64,000 nt of DNA from Homalodisca vitripennis (lineage: Eukaryota; Arthropoda; Insecta; Hemiptera; Cicadellidae). A program made the translations under genes and the position numbers. This document shows positions 34,101 through 49,100 of this stretch, in pieces; the stretch's first letter is position 1; each line of letters opens with the position of its first letter. The stretch lies in assembly GCF_021130785.1 (NCBI RefSeq), contig NC_060211.1, positions 25,529,001 through 25,593,000 of the forward strand, in the 5' to 3' direction. Under the pieces are notes generated by a model, which saw only the letters and a list, made by a program, of their open reading frames with translations, was not told the DNA's origin and ran no database searches.

Positions 34101-37100
34101 CACAACTAGTATGTTTATATTTTACATTCAGGAAATCATTACAACAGACTTTTATAGCTTGAAAAGAGTTTAGCTAATGGTTCACTGTCACTGTTATGTT
34201 TGATAGTAATATTTTTTATCTTGTGGCAAGTTTATCAGTTCTGTCATCAATCACTCACATGACTATCAGGGCAAATCTTCTGGTGATCACTAAAAAGTGA
34301 TCTTCCCTAATCACAATAAGTTAGTCATCCTTTTCTTCTTGGAATCACAGAAGAAACAATATTTCCTACTGCCTATATGATCAGGATTGTACTTTTAAAG
34401 GCTCTGCTCATATTTAATTGACTATACCTCTTGTCAAGGTCTGGTCAGCTGAAGCATAAATTGTTGCCTTGACAAGAGCTTTGCAGTGTTTCCACTCCTC
34501 TCTGATGGCATTATGCACAAACATCATGTAAGAATTTACAAGATAAGTGATTCTCATGTTGTACCACCATCTTTGAGTTTTCCTACTGCAGTTTATGTTT
34601 CCATACATTTTACCAAAAGTGCCACTGCACATTTGGTCTCACTATACACCATCACAATTTCTGGTTTTTGTATTGTCACTTATTGCATTATCATCATGCA
34701 TTGATGACAGGAAACAGACTATTTTCTTACTATTTGGTTTGTGTGATACTATTGTCACATCAGCCCTAAATAGGAAAATTGAGGTAACAATATTCCAGTT
34801 TCTGTAACTTTTATCAGAAAACCTAGATATAAATTCACGTTTGTCATAGTCCCTACAATAGTCTAACTCTTTTCAGCAAGTAGATTTTGGACAAGTGGAA
34901 TACCGGTAAACCAATTGTTCGTTGCGGTGTTCCAATTGGTTATTTCAATGAAAGCTAATTTCTCAGCACTCATTTTTCCCCAGGGAAACAAACTAAGTGT
35001 TCATTAGTGGGCGTACACAAAGATCTGCAATTTATCTGTCATTTTGCATGCATCTCTTATTGCTTTGTTCACAACAGTGACAGCAACCACAGCTATTTTT
35101 GCATAGACTTATCTCGACTATAGATTGAACTTTATATATCTAAATGAATCTGTGAAATACAACCCGAATCCAGAGACTTGGTATTGTTGTTGAGATGATA
35201 CATACCTTGCAGACAATTTTTGGGCAGGAACTGCAGCAAAAGACTTCTCCACCCTCGCCACACCAGCAGCAATATATCTCTGAGCCATCTTCCAGTGGGA
35301 AGTTAATATCGCCGTAAAAATCAAAACACTTGCGACAGACAGCCACACGCAGCAGTTTGTGAGTCCTCATCTGGCGCTCGGTCAGCCAAGGGGCACACCC
35401 CAGGTGTTGGTCACAGATGGTGCAGTGCAACCGGAACAGCTTCACTCGCTCATAATCTGCAGGGATAACAGATTAAGCTTATAATAGACAAAATGTTATT
35501 CAACAATAAATAAAACTTCACTGTTAAATTAACATTAACTTTAAATGGTAAGCATTTTTTTTTGTGATTATACAAATGTTTACACAATTATTAAATGATG
35601 ATTGATTGATTGATGATTAAGATGGTAAAATAGATGAAAAGTAAAACTTTTTAATTTTTAAGTCTATGAAGTTACATTACAGTTTTAATCCTTCAACCAC
35701 TGTATTTAGATATGAAGGAAACAGGATTTTTCCGGACATTTTCCATCGTTTAGTGAAACAAAAAACCAAGAGAAGTATTTAGATATATTGTGCAATATCT
35801 TTTTCGACTGAACGTGTTCTCATTTTCAAGGTATAAGCTATTATTAGTTCACGTCACCAGCTTGTGTGTCATTTCGTATCTGAACCTGTTTGAGTTAAAA
35901 AGTTAAACTGTATTATAATACAAACATTGGTGTACAATACTTGCTCAAAAAATGTTGTCTCGTGCTTGTATGATTTCTGTAAAAAAAATAAAGCATAAAA
36001 AAAACATTGAATGTTTTTTCAAACATACATTTGAGAAAATAACTCCTTTGATTTCCTAGTTTACAAAACACCTAAGAACAAAATACTATTGGTACATTTT
36101 TTTGCTCAAAATTCTGCTAAAATAAAATCAAGCTCTTCACTTGGTGGTTTGTTCAGCTTTAATGTACTTATAACATAATTCAATTTTTCCAAACGCCACA
36201 TGACTGTTTTATTATTATTAACAATATGTATTGTTAAAGGGTTAAAACAGTATACTTTAAACAAGATCTAATATTAAAACATTTGAAATTTCATGTCAAA
36301 AAATAATCTTGTGAGTTTCTAAGTAAGATACCAGGCATGGCTTTCATCAGTGACATAAAAATAAAATTTTAATTAAATATAAGTCCTCCTGACCTACCGT
36401 AACAAGAATATTAAATTAAACCAAAAATACTTTGAGGTAAATGTACGCATTTGTGTATAAAAACTAACTAATTAAAGCGATAATCACAACAATGCATCCA
36501 ATGATGTTTCAGTGCATTTTGTTTGAAAAAGTAAACACTGGAGTTTTACTAGACAATATTTTAACAAGTACAATGATATAAAAACCATAAAATGTATCTG
36601 ACTGAAAATAAGGTCAGGAAAACAGTGACATTGGTTATATTGGACAGAACCTAAGAGCATCGAGTAATACTGCATCCTCTTAAGATTGTAACCGAGTAAA
36701 AATTAAGTTCAGAAGATTATCTTGATGTTGGTAAGCATATTTAGCAATTGTGACATTGTTAGTAAAATAAAATTAATTTGGAAATAAGGTAATTTGGGCA
36801 TGTAGATTCTTTTAATTGATAAACGCTTTTTTGACCAGGTGTACAGGTCCTTGCCACTGGGGAGGGCAACATAATATTAAAGCATGGTTTCCTACAGTTT
36901 AGTAATTTTGTCTCTGCATTATTTAAAACAAAATAATTAAATATACATTTTTAATTAAACAATCAATCCTGCAAAAATTTAATTCTAATTTTCTTCTGAA
37001 AGCAACATGATGTAGATTAGTTTACGTAGTACAACATATTGTAAAATGTTGCCTGGAAATAGCTTGTTAACGAGAAGTAACAAAGGTAAGATTTTTACAG

Positions 37101-40100
37101 TACCTAAGAAAAATAATAAACGGTTCATGATTAGAAACTAAATAATTACGTTAAATCACTTAAGAGTTTATTTGAACCTCGAATCACTACTGTTTATGAC
37201 TGGGTTTAAAAGCATGAATATAGTTTAATCATAAAATTCAATAACAAACTAAAGAAAGATTGAAAATTCATGTTATCGTTATTACTAATTCGATAGTATT
37301 ATTGATATTTATCAAACATCACACGTTAAATGTAATCGTATACGTCGACACATAATTTCTATTGAAAGTATGGAATACTGTCCTCGATATCGAGTAATGA
37401 ATTTAATGATGCATTGTTCTTCGATAACAGGTAGAACGAACAAGCTACCTACAACTTCAACAACGAACTGAGAGTTTCAGTATCAAGGTCATAAACTGAT
37501 TACCATGCAATGGTTTATAATGTCATAAATATAGGTTCCTCCATAATTCCAATATAAACTCCTGTATTAAATGTAACACCTACAATGAGTTAGCATTTGT
37601 TTTATTAGGTTTAGATTTAAATTATTGATAGAAGTATCAGTTATCAAAACCAACCAAGCCCCCAATAAAGCATTGAACTTTTTTCAGCTTTAAAGCGGTT
37701 ATTTATAAATTGGGTCGTTAATTAAGGGAAAACACTGATCTACTGATTTCTCATTGGAGCTCCCTTTACTTAAAGTATATCACAGTTCAATATTTTGTAT
37801 TCAATATGTTATAAATAAATATTTATAATTTAAGAAACAACAATGACAGTTAACAAAGCACAACTTAAAACTAACATATACATATTTTATCTGATGATTT
37901 ATAAACCAGAAAAAATGGTATCTGCCTACCAAATCTGAATTCACATTGATCATTCAATGATCATTCACTATACACATCATTAAAGATGTCAATATCATTC
38001 ACACAAAATGATTCTGAAATGAGTTTGGGGATTTTGCTAACATCTGTTAATCTATTTTCATTTCTCATAAAGAAGTTGTTCTGAAAACCTTTTCAATTTT
38101 ATTTCTTGCTTTGTTGTGACAGGATTTTTAAAACTTAAAAAGATATGGCCAGTAGTATTCAATTGATTGGCTTTATATTTGAAAAAAAAAAACATTATTA
38201 AAACGTTTAAATAACATTAACCATTTGGCAGGTGTGTACAGAATATGCTATACATTATGATGGTTGCACTCTAGTATGTTTGTCTGGTAGTTTGAAATAA
38301 AACTGTTATAAGAGAAATAAATATCACTAGATACAGAACTAGGATTTATGTTCTATCAGTATAACTATACAATACTCTGCTATACGTCTTCTAGGAAATT
38401 ATTATCAATTAAGACTGTATTCCAGTTCTTTAATAGTGTATCTGTACTGCTTGTGGGACCTCTCGGTTATTTTTGAAATAGGAGGTTTTCAGTACTTTGG
38501 ATTCCAAGAGGTGGTTTGTGGTTGGAAGTAGAAGAGAATTGCAGCAGCTTTTGCACTTCCAAAAGGAAATTTCTTCTTTTAAGGGTTTTTGAACTGTTTG
38601 TCCATAATGTTCACACATCCGCCATAGAACCAAAGGAGCCAATACATTTAATGCAGGAGTATTTTTCACCAATACCACAATCACCACATGGATATTTTGA
38701 AATGTTTGGAGTCCATCCAATCTGTGAAACCGATGTGAATAACGATGAAATCTAGATAAATGAAGTTTGGATAAATGTGGTATTACTACATACATATACG
38801 ATATACGTATACCATCTCTGTTTTAGTGTCAGCAGACATTATATACACAGTATGTGAGTATGTACATATAGTTATGTATTATAAACCATTATAAAATTAT
38901 ATTAATAACATACCTTATTTTTGTATTTTTTGTTGTTGTACAAAATGACCACAGATACATAACTTGATACAACCACTATGATTAAATTTATTTTGAACAA
39001 TTGAAACTGACAGACATAAATAGTATTTTTTATTGATTTATTTATAGTAATGACAAAATGTAACATGCCGGGATTTTGCCAATATAAAAAGCACTCAGGT
39101 GCTAGTTCTAATGAATATCTCACGTGAGAATTTTTCTGTTGTCTACATTGATTGCATACAGCATTCAAGGGAATATATTAACACATCAAAATTTAGAGTG
39201 TTCTTATTCACAGATGTAGAATTAAGTAGCTTGAAATAAAACACTCTCTTTTACAAGATATAATTACGTCTGCTGCTTCAAGCAAGACTCACCTCAATGC
39301 AGACCCGGTAATTAATTTAACTTATAATGATGTTCATAAGAACCGTGATACTAACCTCCATTGTAAAACTCTTTGCGGAACCTGGATTCGTCATACGAGG
39401 CCGGTATTGGTTTCTTGGTACAGTGTGGACTGGCCGTTCTGTCGGCAGGGGACGGTTGGGGGGTAGTTCCAGTTATTTTCTCCAGCCCAGCGGAAGCAAA
39501 TGTAGTGGGAGGGTCCACATCCACTGAGAGACTGGCCGTTTGTTTGGATAACAGTTGGTTGTGTATATCTAGCGTCTCGAACGTGGGCACTGGAATCTGA
39601 ATGTCCTGCTCCATCTGTAGTCCACCCTCCACCACCATGGTGTTAGAGGGGAACTCAACCATAGGTGGGATAGGCTGAGGCAGGTCTGGTGCTGTCAATA
39701 TAAAAAAAAAAAAAAAAACTGTATAAAACATACATGAGGGTGCACTAAAAAGTACGTTGTCTAAAATACAAACAAAAACAGACCAACTTAAGTTCAAACA
39801 TGATAGACCTATGTGAAAGGAATATTAAGGATTTAGAAATACACATTAACATATTCATAGAAAAAAACAAACAAAAAAACTTCACGAATTACTGCAATAA
39901 TAATTATTCTTTGTCACAGTAATATTTTCTCAAAACCCTAACAATGATATTATGAATGCGAAAGTTCATTTGTTTGTTCTATAGGTCATCATCGACGCCA
40001 TAATCGTTATGCTCACAATCCAACAGTGAAGAGAAGCATTTTCCAAGAATTACAAATGGTTCTTCATCAGAACAACAATTTAGTAAACATGTTCAAAATA

Positions 40101-43100
40101 GCATTGGATCGGATGCCATCTGACAGCCATAATATTGTCATTCGAGTTGACAAACACCTGCCGGTGAACACACAAGGATTAATTCACACACCATTGATAA
40201 AGTGGCTGTTGTCATAGTCGGAGAAAATTTAAAATCTAGAGATATTGTGCTTCGTCAGAATAATGATTTAAAACGTGTATCTGAAAAACACAGGACTTAT
40301 GATGCGTTACAACATCCTTTGATCTTCTGACAGGAGGAAGATGGATATAATTTTAATATCAAATGGTTAATCAAGTAACAGGTAACTAGATTGAAGCAAT
40401 AATCATAAAGGGAAAATACAAAAGATAGGATGTTTTGATCCAACCCATTTACAATTCGATTTTAAACGTTTATAGTTTCCCGCAAATGAATAAATAAATT
40501 CCCCTAATAATTTTCAATAATGAATAAATTTCCCCCATAAATAAATTGCAAGGCCAGTCGTTGGAAGTTTGCGGAATCAACTTGAGTCTCTCTGTTTCGC
40601 GCATGGACAATTTATACGTAACGTGACCGTGCTTCGGAAAACCGTTATCTTTGATTATTTACGCACCACAAAACAAAACAAAAAATATAGTTTATCAGAA
40701 ACCTTTAAATTGATTAACAGAGTGTATCGTTACTGTGTGTGTCTGTTAACATCAAATTGCAACCTTATATAATATTTTAGGCAAACTTCGTTTTGTAAGT
40801 ATCTAATTGTTGTGACGTGACTATTTTTAAGCAACATCAAGTGTACACTATTTTAAAACTATTTTGTAGCTTTTAAATATTTGTAAACTATTATAAGCAA
40901 CATCATAATAATAAAACTAGACCACCTATATTTTATCTGTGTTGTATTTAATGTATATAAAGATATTATATTAATTTGTATTGTAAACGAGTTTCAAATT
41001 AAAACTTACGGTATAGCCAGTTTATACTAAATGGTTTTGCAAACTTTATTTTGTAAGGACTTAATCATTGTGACATGAAAATTTACTATGCAACCTCATA
41101 ATTCCTGTTTAATTGAAAACATAATAAAACATGATTGACAGTGTTGTTTTTAATGTACGTAAATAAAGATGTTATTTTCATTATAATATAATGAAGTTTC
41201 AGATTAGAACTGTTCACTTCAAACTTTATTTTGTAAGCTCCTACTATTTGTTATATGACAATTTTCAAAGCAATATCATATGTAATTAATTGATAATAAT
41301 AATTAAACCTTATTCATATCGAGCATTTTTAAAAGTTACGAATTCCTTTTGTTTGTTTGAAGTTTATTTTATACAAAAGTTTAGCTTTTTTATTCATCAA
41401 ATGAGGCAGTAAGAAGATTGCCGGGTCAGCTAGTTTCTTATTGATAGTGTTTATGTTCAGTTTATTTAAAGTAGGCCTATTAAATTCTGAGAGACAGTTA
41501 TTCAAACTAATCAAAAGAATTTTTTGAAATTTCCCATTGGAAAAAACAACAAATAAAAAACTAATCACCTAGTGTGATCTCTCACATCCACGAAAATCTT
41601 TTACGTGTTAATAATTTATTATTTCGTCATTTCAAAGCATATTGGTGTGCAATACAAAATAAAGCAAACACTCTGTTATATAGTATTGGTGTCATTTATA
41701 CTACTGTAGCACGGTCTAATACGCATGAGGAGGGTTAAAATACAAAAATTATTGTTTCAAATATCCATTTATATGACATGTCTAATTATTGGCTACATTA
41801 TGCACTTATTTATTTACTAGTCTTAGTACTAAATGCTAAACACTATGAAACAAAATTATCACTATTCATGCACGTTTTTGAACCAGTTATGTCTTTATCA
41901 TGCACGGATAAAATATATTAAGGGTGGATATGTGTTCTGGGCATGCAATATACAAATAAAGTATATGTAATTGAGGTATGTGCTCATGAACTCAGTCTGA
42001 AAGACACTTGAATGGGGAGTTGAAACTGAAACCACAGAATGTTGACATGTGGAACCAAGTATACTGAGATTAGTAACTAGGTACAGACAATAGAGTTCGC
42101 TATGCAACGAGATGATTTTTATGTATTAGTTTTTTTTATGTGATTATCAAGTCACAAATAGTCAACTGTTTATGGCACCTTTTAATTTACACATCATTAT
42201 ATGTTGATAACTAACCCATTGAAAGGACCGTTAATACAAGTAAATAAGGTAAATTACCATTCAGAATATTAAAATTTGGAATATATATAAAATATTATGT
42301 AACTGTAACAGTTAATCTTAAATAATAACTTTGTGCAGAACCTTAATGTAACTTCACAACGTTCAAGAAGCACTGAAGTTCGACGAGATAAGAAGCGGGG
42401 CAACGCATATACAATGTAGTTTCTTATCGTTCTACACCCAACACATTAGACTACTGTTCATGTGGATGATTTATTTACTAAATACAAGCATAAGTTACAT
42501 CTAACGTAGATTTTCCTAGTTAGGTGTAACAATATCATAAAGAACATTTTTATGATGTCCACTGGGACATTTTGGAAGAGACACCTGGCCAATTATATTT
42601 CTCTTAGGTCTGGCCATTGGATGGGGTTGTTAAAACCAGATTTATGTGTCCTATATTTTCCGTGATACTGATCCATAAAAAAATGTTAAAACGAACCAAA
42701 AATCTCAACAAAATAGGTCCAAAAAATAACAACTAAAAATAGAGAAAATACCATGAAAAATGGTAGTTTCTTGAGTGACAGGACTACACAAAAATGAGTC
42801 AACAATGACTATGTATAGATTTTCTTAACCAAAGGAATATAAAATATTTCTTGAGATAAAAAAACGAATAACCAAGCATAACAATGAGAATAAACACTTA
42901 AATTGTTCAACATCAAGAATGACAGAAATGAACAACTCACGTCTCATTCCAAAATGTTGTCCAATTGAGTTCCAGTAAAGACCTGCTATAAAATAACAAC
43001 TTATGGTATTTAACAGTGTTTCAAAAATCCAATTGGAATTTAGCTAACATGATTCAGTGAATACTGATTTGTACACATATTCTAACTGCTGATAGCTTAC

Positions 43101-46100
43101 AATAAATACTGTAGTTTACGTCTTGCCGGCATGACAACTATCTTGTTTTGTACAAATATCCTATCTGCTGATACCTTGTAATAAATACAGGACTGTAGTT
43201 TATGCCTTGCCTCTATGAGAACTATCTGTATAATAAATATTTTCCCTCTCCATCAAAATGGATTTGCAGTACAAAGAATGGAACACAGAATGAAGGTAGA
43301 AATTTACTTTTTAATGTGTTAAAATGTGCTCTAACCGCCAAAGAAAGAAAAGAAGAGCCATTTTCATAAACACACAATACATGCTAATGACCAAGAATGC
43401 AGTAAGAAAACAAATGCTGAATATCATTAAAAGATACATTGAAGATTTATTTATTAAATAAAAACAATCAGAGAAGGAGACTTGGTAGTGTCTAATAGAT
43501 AAGGTAAACTTTGTATGACAAAATCTAAACAACAAAACGTCCTTGATGTGGACCAGGTGGCTAACTCACCTTAAATACATTATACATGATCTCCTAGATT
43601 TGGCTAATGGATACATATTCAATGGTATTCATGTGGATCTATACAGGGATTAGTGACAAATTCCAAACAAAAACATCCTTGATGTGGACAAGGCAGCTAA
43701 CTCACCTTAAATACATTATACATGATCTCCTAGATTTGGCTAATGGATACATATTCAATGGTATTCATGTGGATCTATACAGGGATTAGTGACAAATTCC
43801 AAACAAAAACATCCTTGATGTGGACCAGGCGGCTAACTCACCTTAAATATGTTATACATGATCTCCTAGATTTGGCTAATGGATACATATTCAATGGTAT
43901 TCATGTGGATCTATACAGGGATTAGTGACAAATTCCAAACAAAAACATCCTTGATGTGGACCAGGTGGCTATCTCACCTTAAATACATTATACATGATCT
44001 CCTAGATTTGGTTAATGGATACATATTCAATGGTATTCATGTGGAATCTATACAGGGATTAGTGACAAATTCCAAACCAAAACATCCTTGATGTGGACAG
44101 GCAGCTAACTCACCTTAAATACATTATACATGATCTCCTAGATTTGGCTAATGGATACATATTCAATGGTATTCATGTGGATCTATACAGGGATTAGTGA
44201 CAAATTCCAAACAAAAATATCCTTGATGTGGACCAGGTGGCTAACTCACCTTAAATACATTATACATGATCTCCTAGATTTGGCTAATGGATACATATTC
44301 AATGGTATTCATGTGGATCTATACAGGGATTAGTGACAAATTCCAAACAAAAACATCCTTGATGTGGACAAGGCAGCTAACTCACCTTAAATACATTATA
44401 CATGATCTCCTAGATTTGGCTAATGGATACATATTCAATGGTATTCATGTGGATCTATACAGGGATTAGTGACAAATTCCAAACAAAAAACATCCTTGAT
44501 GTGGACCAGGCGGCTAACTCACCTTAAATATGTTATACATGATCTCCTAGATTTGGCTAATGGATACATATTCAATGGTATTCATGTGGATCTATATAGG
44601 GATTAGTGACAAATTCCAAACAAAAACATCCTTGATGTGGACCAGGTGGCTATCTCACCTTAAATACACATTATACATGATCTCCTAGATTTGGTTAATG
44701 GATACATATTCAATGGTATTCATGTGGATCTATATAGGGATTAGTGACAAATTCCAAACAAAAACATCCTTGATGTGGACCAGGTGGCTATCTCACCTTA
44801 AATACATTATACATGATCTCCTAGATTTGGTTAAATGGATTACATATTCAATGGTATTCATGTGGATCTATATATAGGGATTAGTGACAAATTCCAAACA
44901 AAAAACATCCTTGATGTGGACCAGGTGGCTATCTCCACCTTAAATACATTATACATGATCTCCTAGATTTGGTTAATGGATACATATTCAATGGTATTCA
45001 TGTGGATCTATACAGGGATTAGTGACAAATTCCAAACAAAAACATCCTTGATGTGGACCAGGCGGCTAACTCAACCTTAAATATGTTATACATGATCTCT
45101 CTAGATTTGGCTAATGGATACATATTCAATGGTATTCATGTGGATCTATACAGGGATTAGATGACAAATTCCAAACAAAAACATCCTTGATGTGGACCAG
45201 GTGGCTATCTCACCTTAAATACATTATACATGATCTCCTAGATTTGGCTAATGGATACATATTCAATGGTATTCATGTGGAATCTATACAGGGATTAGTG
45301 ACAAATTCCAAACAAAAACATCCTTGATGTGGACCAGGTGGCTATCTCACCTTAAATACATTATACATGATCTCCTAGATTTGGTTAATGGATACATATT
45401 CAATGGTATTCATGTGGATCTATATAGGGATTAGTGACAAATTCCAAACAAAAACATCCTTGATGTGGACCAGGTGGCTATCTCACCTTAAATACATTAT
45501 ACATGATCTCCTAGATTTGGTTAATGGATACATATTCAATGGTATTCATGTGGGAATCTATACAGGGATTAGTGACAAATTCCAAACAAAAACATCCTTG
45601 ATGTGGACCAGGCGGCTAACTCACCTTAAATATGTTATACATGATCTCCTAGATTTGGCTAATGGATACATATTCAATGGTATTCATGTGGATCTATACA
45701 GGGATTAGTGACAAAATTCCAAACAAAAAACATCCTTGATGTGGACCAGGTGGCTATCTCACCTTAAATACATTATACATGATCTCCTAGATTTGGCTAA
45801 TGGATACATATTCAATGGTATTCATGTGGATCTATACAGGGATTAGTGACAAATTCCAAAACAAAAACATCCTTGATGTGGACCAGGTGGCTATCTCACC
45901 TTAAATACATTATACATGATCTCCTAGATTTGGTTAATGGATACATATTCAATGGTATTCATGTGGATCTATACAGGGATTAGTGACAAATTCCAAACAA
46001 AAACATCCTTGATGTGGACCAGGTGGCTATCTCACCTTAAATACATTATACATGATCTCCTAGATTTTGGTTAATGGATACATATTCAATGGTATTCATG

Positions 46101-49100
46101 TGGATCTATACTGGGATTAGTGACAAATTCCAAACAAAAACATCCTTGATGTGGACAAGGCGGCTAACTCACCTTAAATACATTATACATGATCTCCTAG
46201 ATTTGGCTAATGGATACATATTCAATGGTATTCATGTGGATTATACAGGGATTAGTGACAAATTCCAAACAAAAACATCCTTGATGTGGACAAGGCAGCT
46301 AACTCACCTTAAATTTACATTATACATGATCTCCTAGATTTGGCTAATGGATACATATTCAATGGTATTCATGTGGATCTATACAGGGATTAGTGACAAA
46401 TTCCAAACAAAAACATCCTTGATGTGGACAAGGCGGCTAACTCACCTTAAATACATTATACATGATCTCCTAGATTTGGCTAATGGATACATATTCAATG
46501 GTATTCATGTGGATCTATACAGGGATTAGTGACAAATTCCAAAAAAAAGACATCCTTGATATGGATCAGGCGGCTATCTCACCTTAAATACATTATACAT
46601 GATCTCCTAGATTTGGCTAATGGATACATATTCCATGGTATTCATGTTGATATAGGGATACGGGAATTGGTGCAAATTTCTGAACTTTCTTAAGTTTTAG
46701 TGTTATCATGGTTCTGTCAACAACTACTGTGTTGTAAGTAACTTACAAAAAGAAATAGATTTAAAATAATAAAAACTTTCATAGTAGATTAACCTCAATG
46801 GAGCATATATTAATCTTGCAGATGTGACATGGTTCCAAAGAGTTACTTTTCACCTAGCATAATCTTTACATGACATGGGAGAAGAAAGACAAAGTCCTAT
46901 ACCTGATAGTTGATACCTTGAAAGACATTAATACGACTAGCTTCAGAATTTCTTCATGTACACAGGGGATGTTTGTTGTGCAGAGCTGGAATATAATATT
47001 CTTCAAGAAACAAATCGTGACACTCCAAACACTCAGCTTCTCTATCAGCTAGGGTATGAATCTGAATATATACATTTCAAACAAGGGGATATATGTTCAC
47101 TAATAAGACCAATAGAATGTGGTACAGCCGCTGTGATGAGGGTGACTTTCTTTGCTCTGTAGTTGCAGAATAGCGGCTACAAGGAATATAACAGGTCAAA
47201 CAGTTTGAGAGTAGCAAATAAATGATGCTACCAGTTGACAACTTCATGAACACGTTATGTTAATGGGACATTGCTAAGCGATGCTGCAGCCAGTTCACAG
47301 TCACAATAACAAACTTTGTTGTTGCTCAGATAGGAACGTGAGAAATTTGTTTCTTACAGTCTATTTTAGGCTTGCTTTCTTTTCAGTTCATTGTTATATA
47401 GTTACATGACTTAATTGTTAGAAATGATGTAGGTTAAATATTGTCTATGTTTTACATAAAATATATTCACTATTTTTCGCTTTCCTGTATATCCAAATAT
47501 TATGAATTACTAAAACATCTTATGGAATGTATATTTCTAAGTTCAAGACAAAATTTGCCACAAGTAGACTATTTTAAATGTTCCATTGCTGCTATATCTA
47601 TATATATAAAAATGAAACTGTTCGTGTGTAACAGCATCACTCACAAACGGCTGGACGGATTCGCCTAATTTTTTTTTTTAATTTGTTCGTCTTGATCTGT
47701 AGAAGGTTATAGGATACTTTTTATCCCTTTCCCGATTCAGGATTCCGCCCCACTGGTTACAGAAATACCCGTAAGAAATGCATTGCAGCAAACATATGTT
47801 ATTAAGTGAAAGAGTCTTTTCAAATTTTTAATCAGCTGTTCTTTGTAAACATATATAATGCGACAAAAAATATATTTATATACACTTATAGTTTTAAAGC
47901 ATAGAGTAAGCTTAAGAGAAACGACAAATTTTGTTTAAACTGTTTCTGCAATCATAATATATAAAAATGAATGTTTGTGTGTTTGTCCTTTATAGACTCA
48001 GAAACTATTGGACCGATCACTATGAAAATTTGTATTTTTCTATGTAGAAGGTTTATACGCAATGCCCATTGATGTAACTAACCACCAGGCTGTACTGCAA
48101 GATATAAAAGTTATCAAAGAGCCTGCACATTATAAACTGCAATTACAACACAGTAGTTACGTATATTAAAATATCCAAACACTATTTGAAGGCAAAGAAA
48201 TATACGGGCAAAGCTTAAGAGACGCGTGCGAAGCCGCGGGAAACAGCTAGTTTTGTATAATATAGAAAGTAAGAACATTGTATATCAACGTGTTGATATA
48301 CAACTACCACCAGTAGGAAGAATTCCATATGTGCCCTTGTTCCTAAATATATATAAAAATTCTTTATTATTATAAATAAACAGTTCATTATTATACATTT
48401 TTGGGTTGTTATTTACTTTAACCACGTTCGCTGTAACAATCTGAAATCACTTTTTCAATATAGTATGTTTTCCATGTCCAGAAAGAATTTTTAGACGATC
48501 GCGACCCATAACTACACAATGACTGATAACAGAGTGGCCACTCAAAACCTCTTTTCAAATTCCCGGGGTTTTCCCGGTCGAAAATTTCCGATTATCTAGT
48601 CTATCTTGAAACCAAATAGACAACTTTAGTACTGTATTTAACCCTTACGCCAAGAGCAACGATGACGTTTTATCGTCACTAACAGTATTTGCAAGAAATG
48701 CCACAAGCTGCAGTGCTCTAGTATTTCGTCGCTAGCAATAGGCGAGAAACTCGGTGACGATTTATCGCAATCACCTATTTTAAGCTCCTTAGTTTCTATC
48801 TCTGTGTCTTTCGATGTGTCGACATAACATTGTGTATACCTAATAATTTTTCTTCCTGTTATGTTTAGAAAATACAATGTATCCAATTCGGAAATACAAA
48901 GATAACAAATAAGTACCAACACAGCGCTACCATGGGGTAGACTGCAGCCCAGTATTGCGGGTCAGAGGTCTAACGGTAGATAAACTTTTGGTACGAGACA
49001 ATGATTTCGCCGGTACATAAGGTTCGGTTCAGTACAATCAACAAGTAAACCAAATACTTTCATCTGAACTCTATTTAATTAATTTATCTTTTGTGGGGGA

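Larger units (their letters stand above)
39960..41433 (+). mobile_element. Helitron fragment with 3' terminus
   Basis: A helicase-like coding remnant at the left and a terminus GCCGGGTCAGCTAG|T at 41433 share one orientation, as expected for a Helitron (CTRR end before T). Three diverged internal repeats lie between them. The 5' TC end was not identified, so the left boundary is approximate. Confidence 0.6.

Noticed and set aside
43607..46529. Repeated 60- to 106-codon frames beginning MDTYSMVFMW in every 136-bp unit
   Set aside because: They are products of the satellite. The unit length is not a multiple of three, frames drift, and unit-level indels follow no coding constraint.
46870..47162. 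Overlapping frames as a small gene
   Set aside because: Two frames overlap, neither has a recognisable domain, and the position is inside an intron next to satellite DNA.
48638..48655. TTAACCCTTACGCC as a TTAA-element end
   Set aside because: The only similar opposite string (GACGTAAGGGTAAA near 56281) is 7.6 kb away, imperfect, and beyond several other elements.
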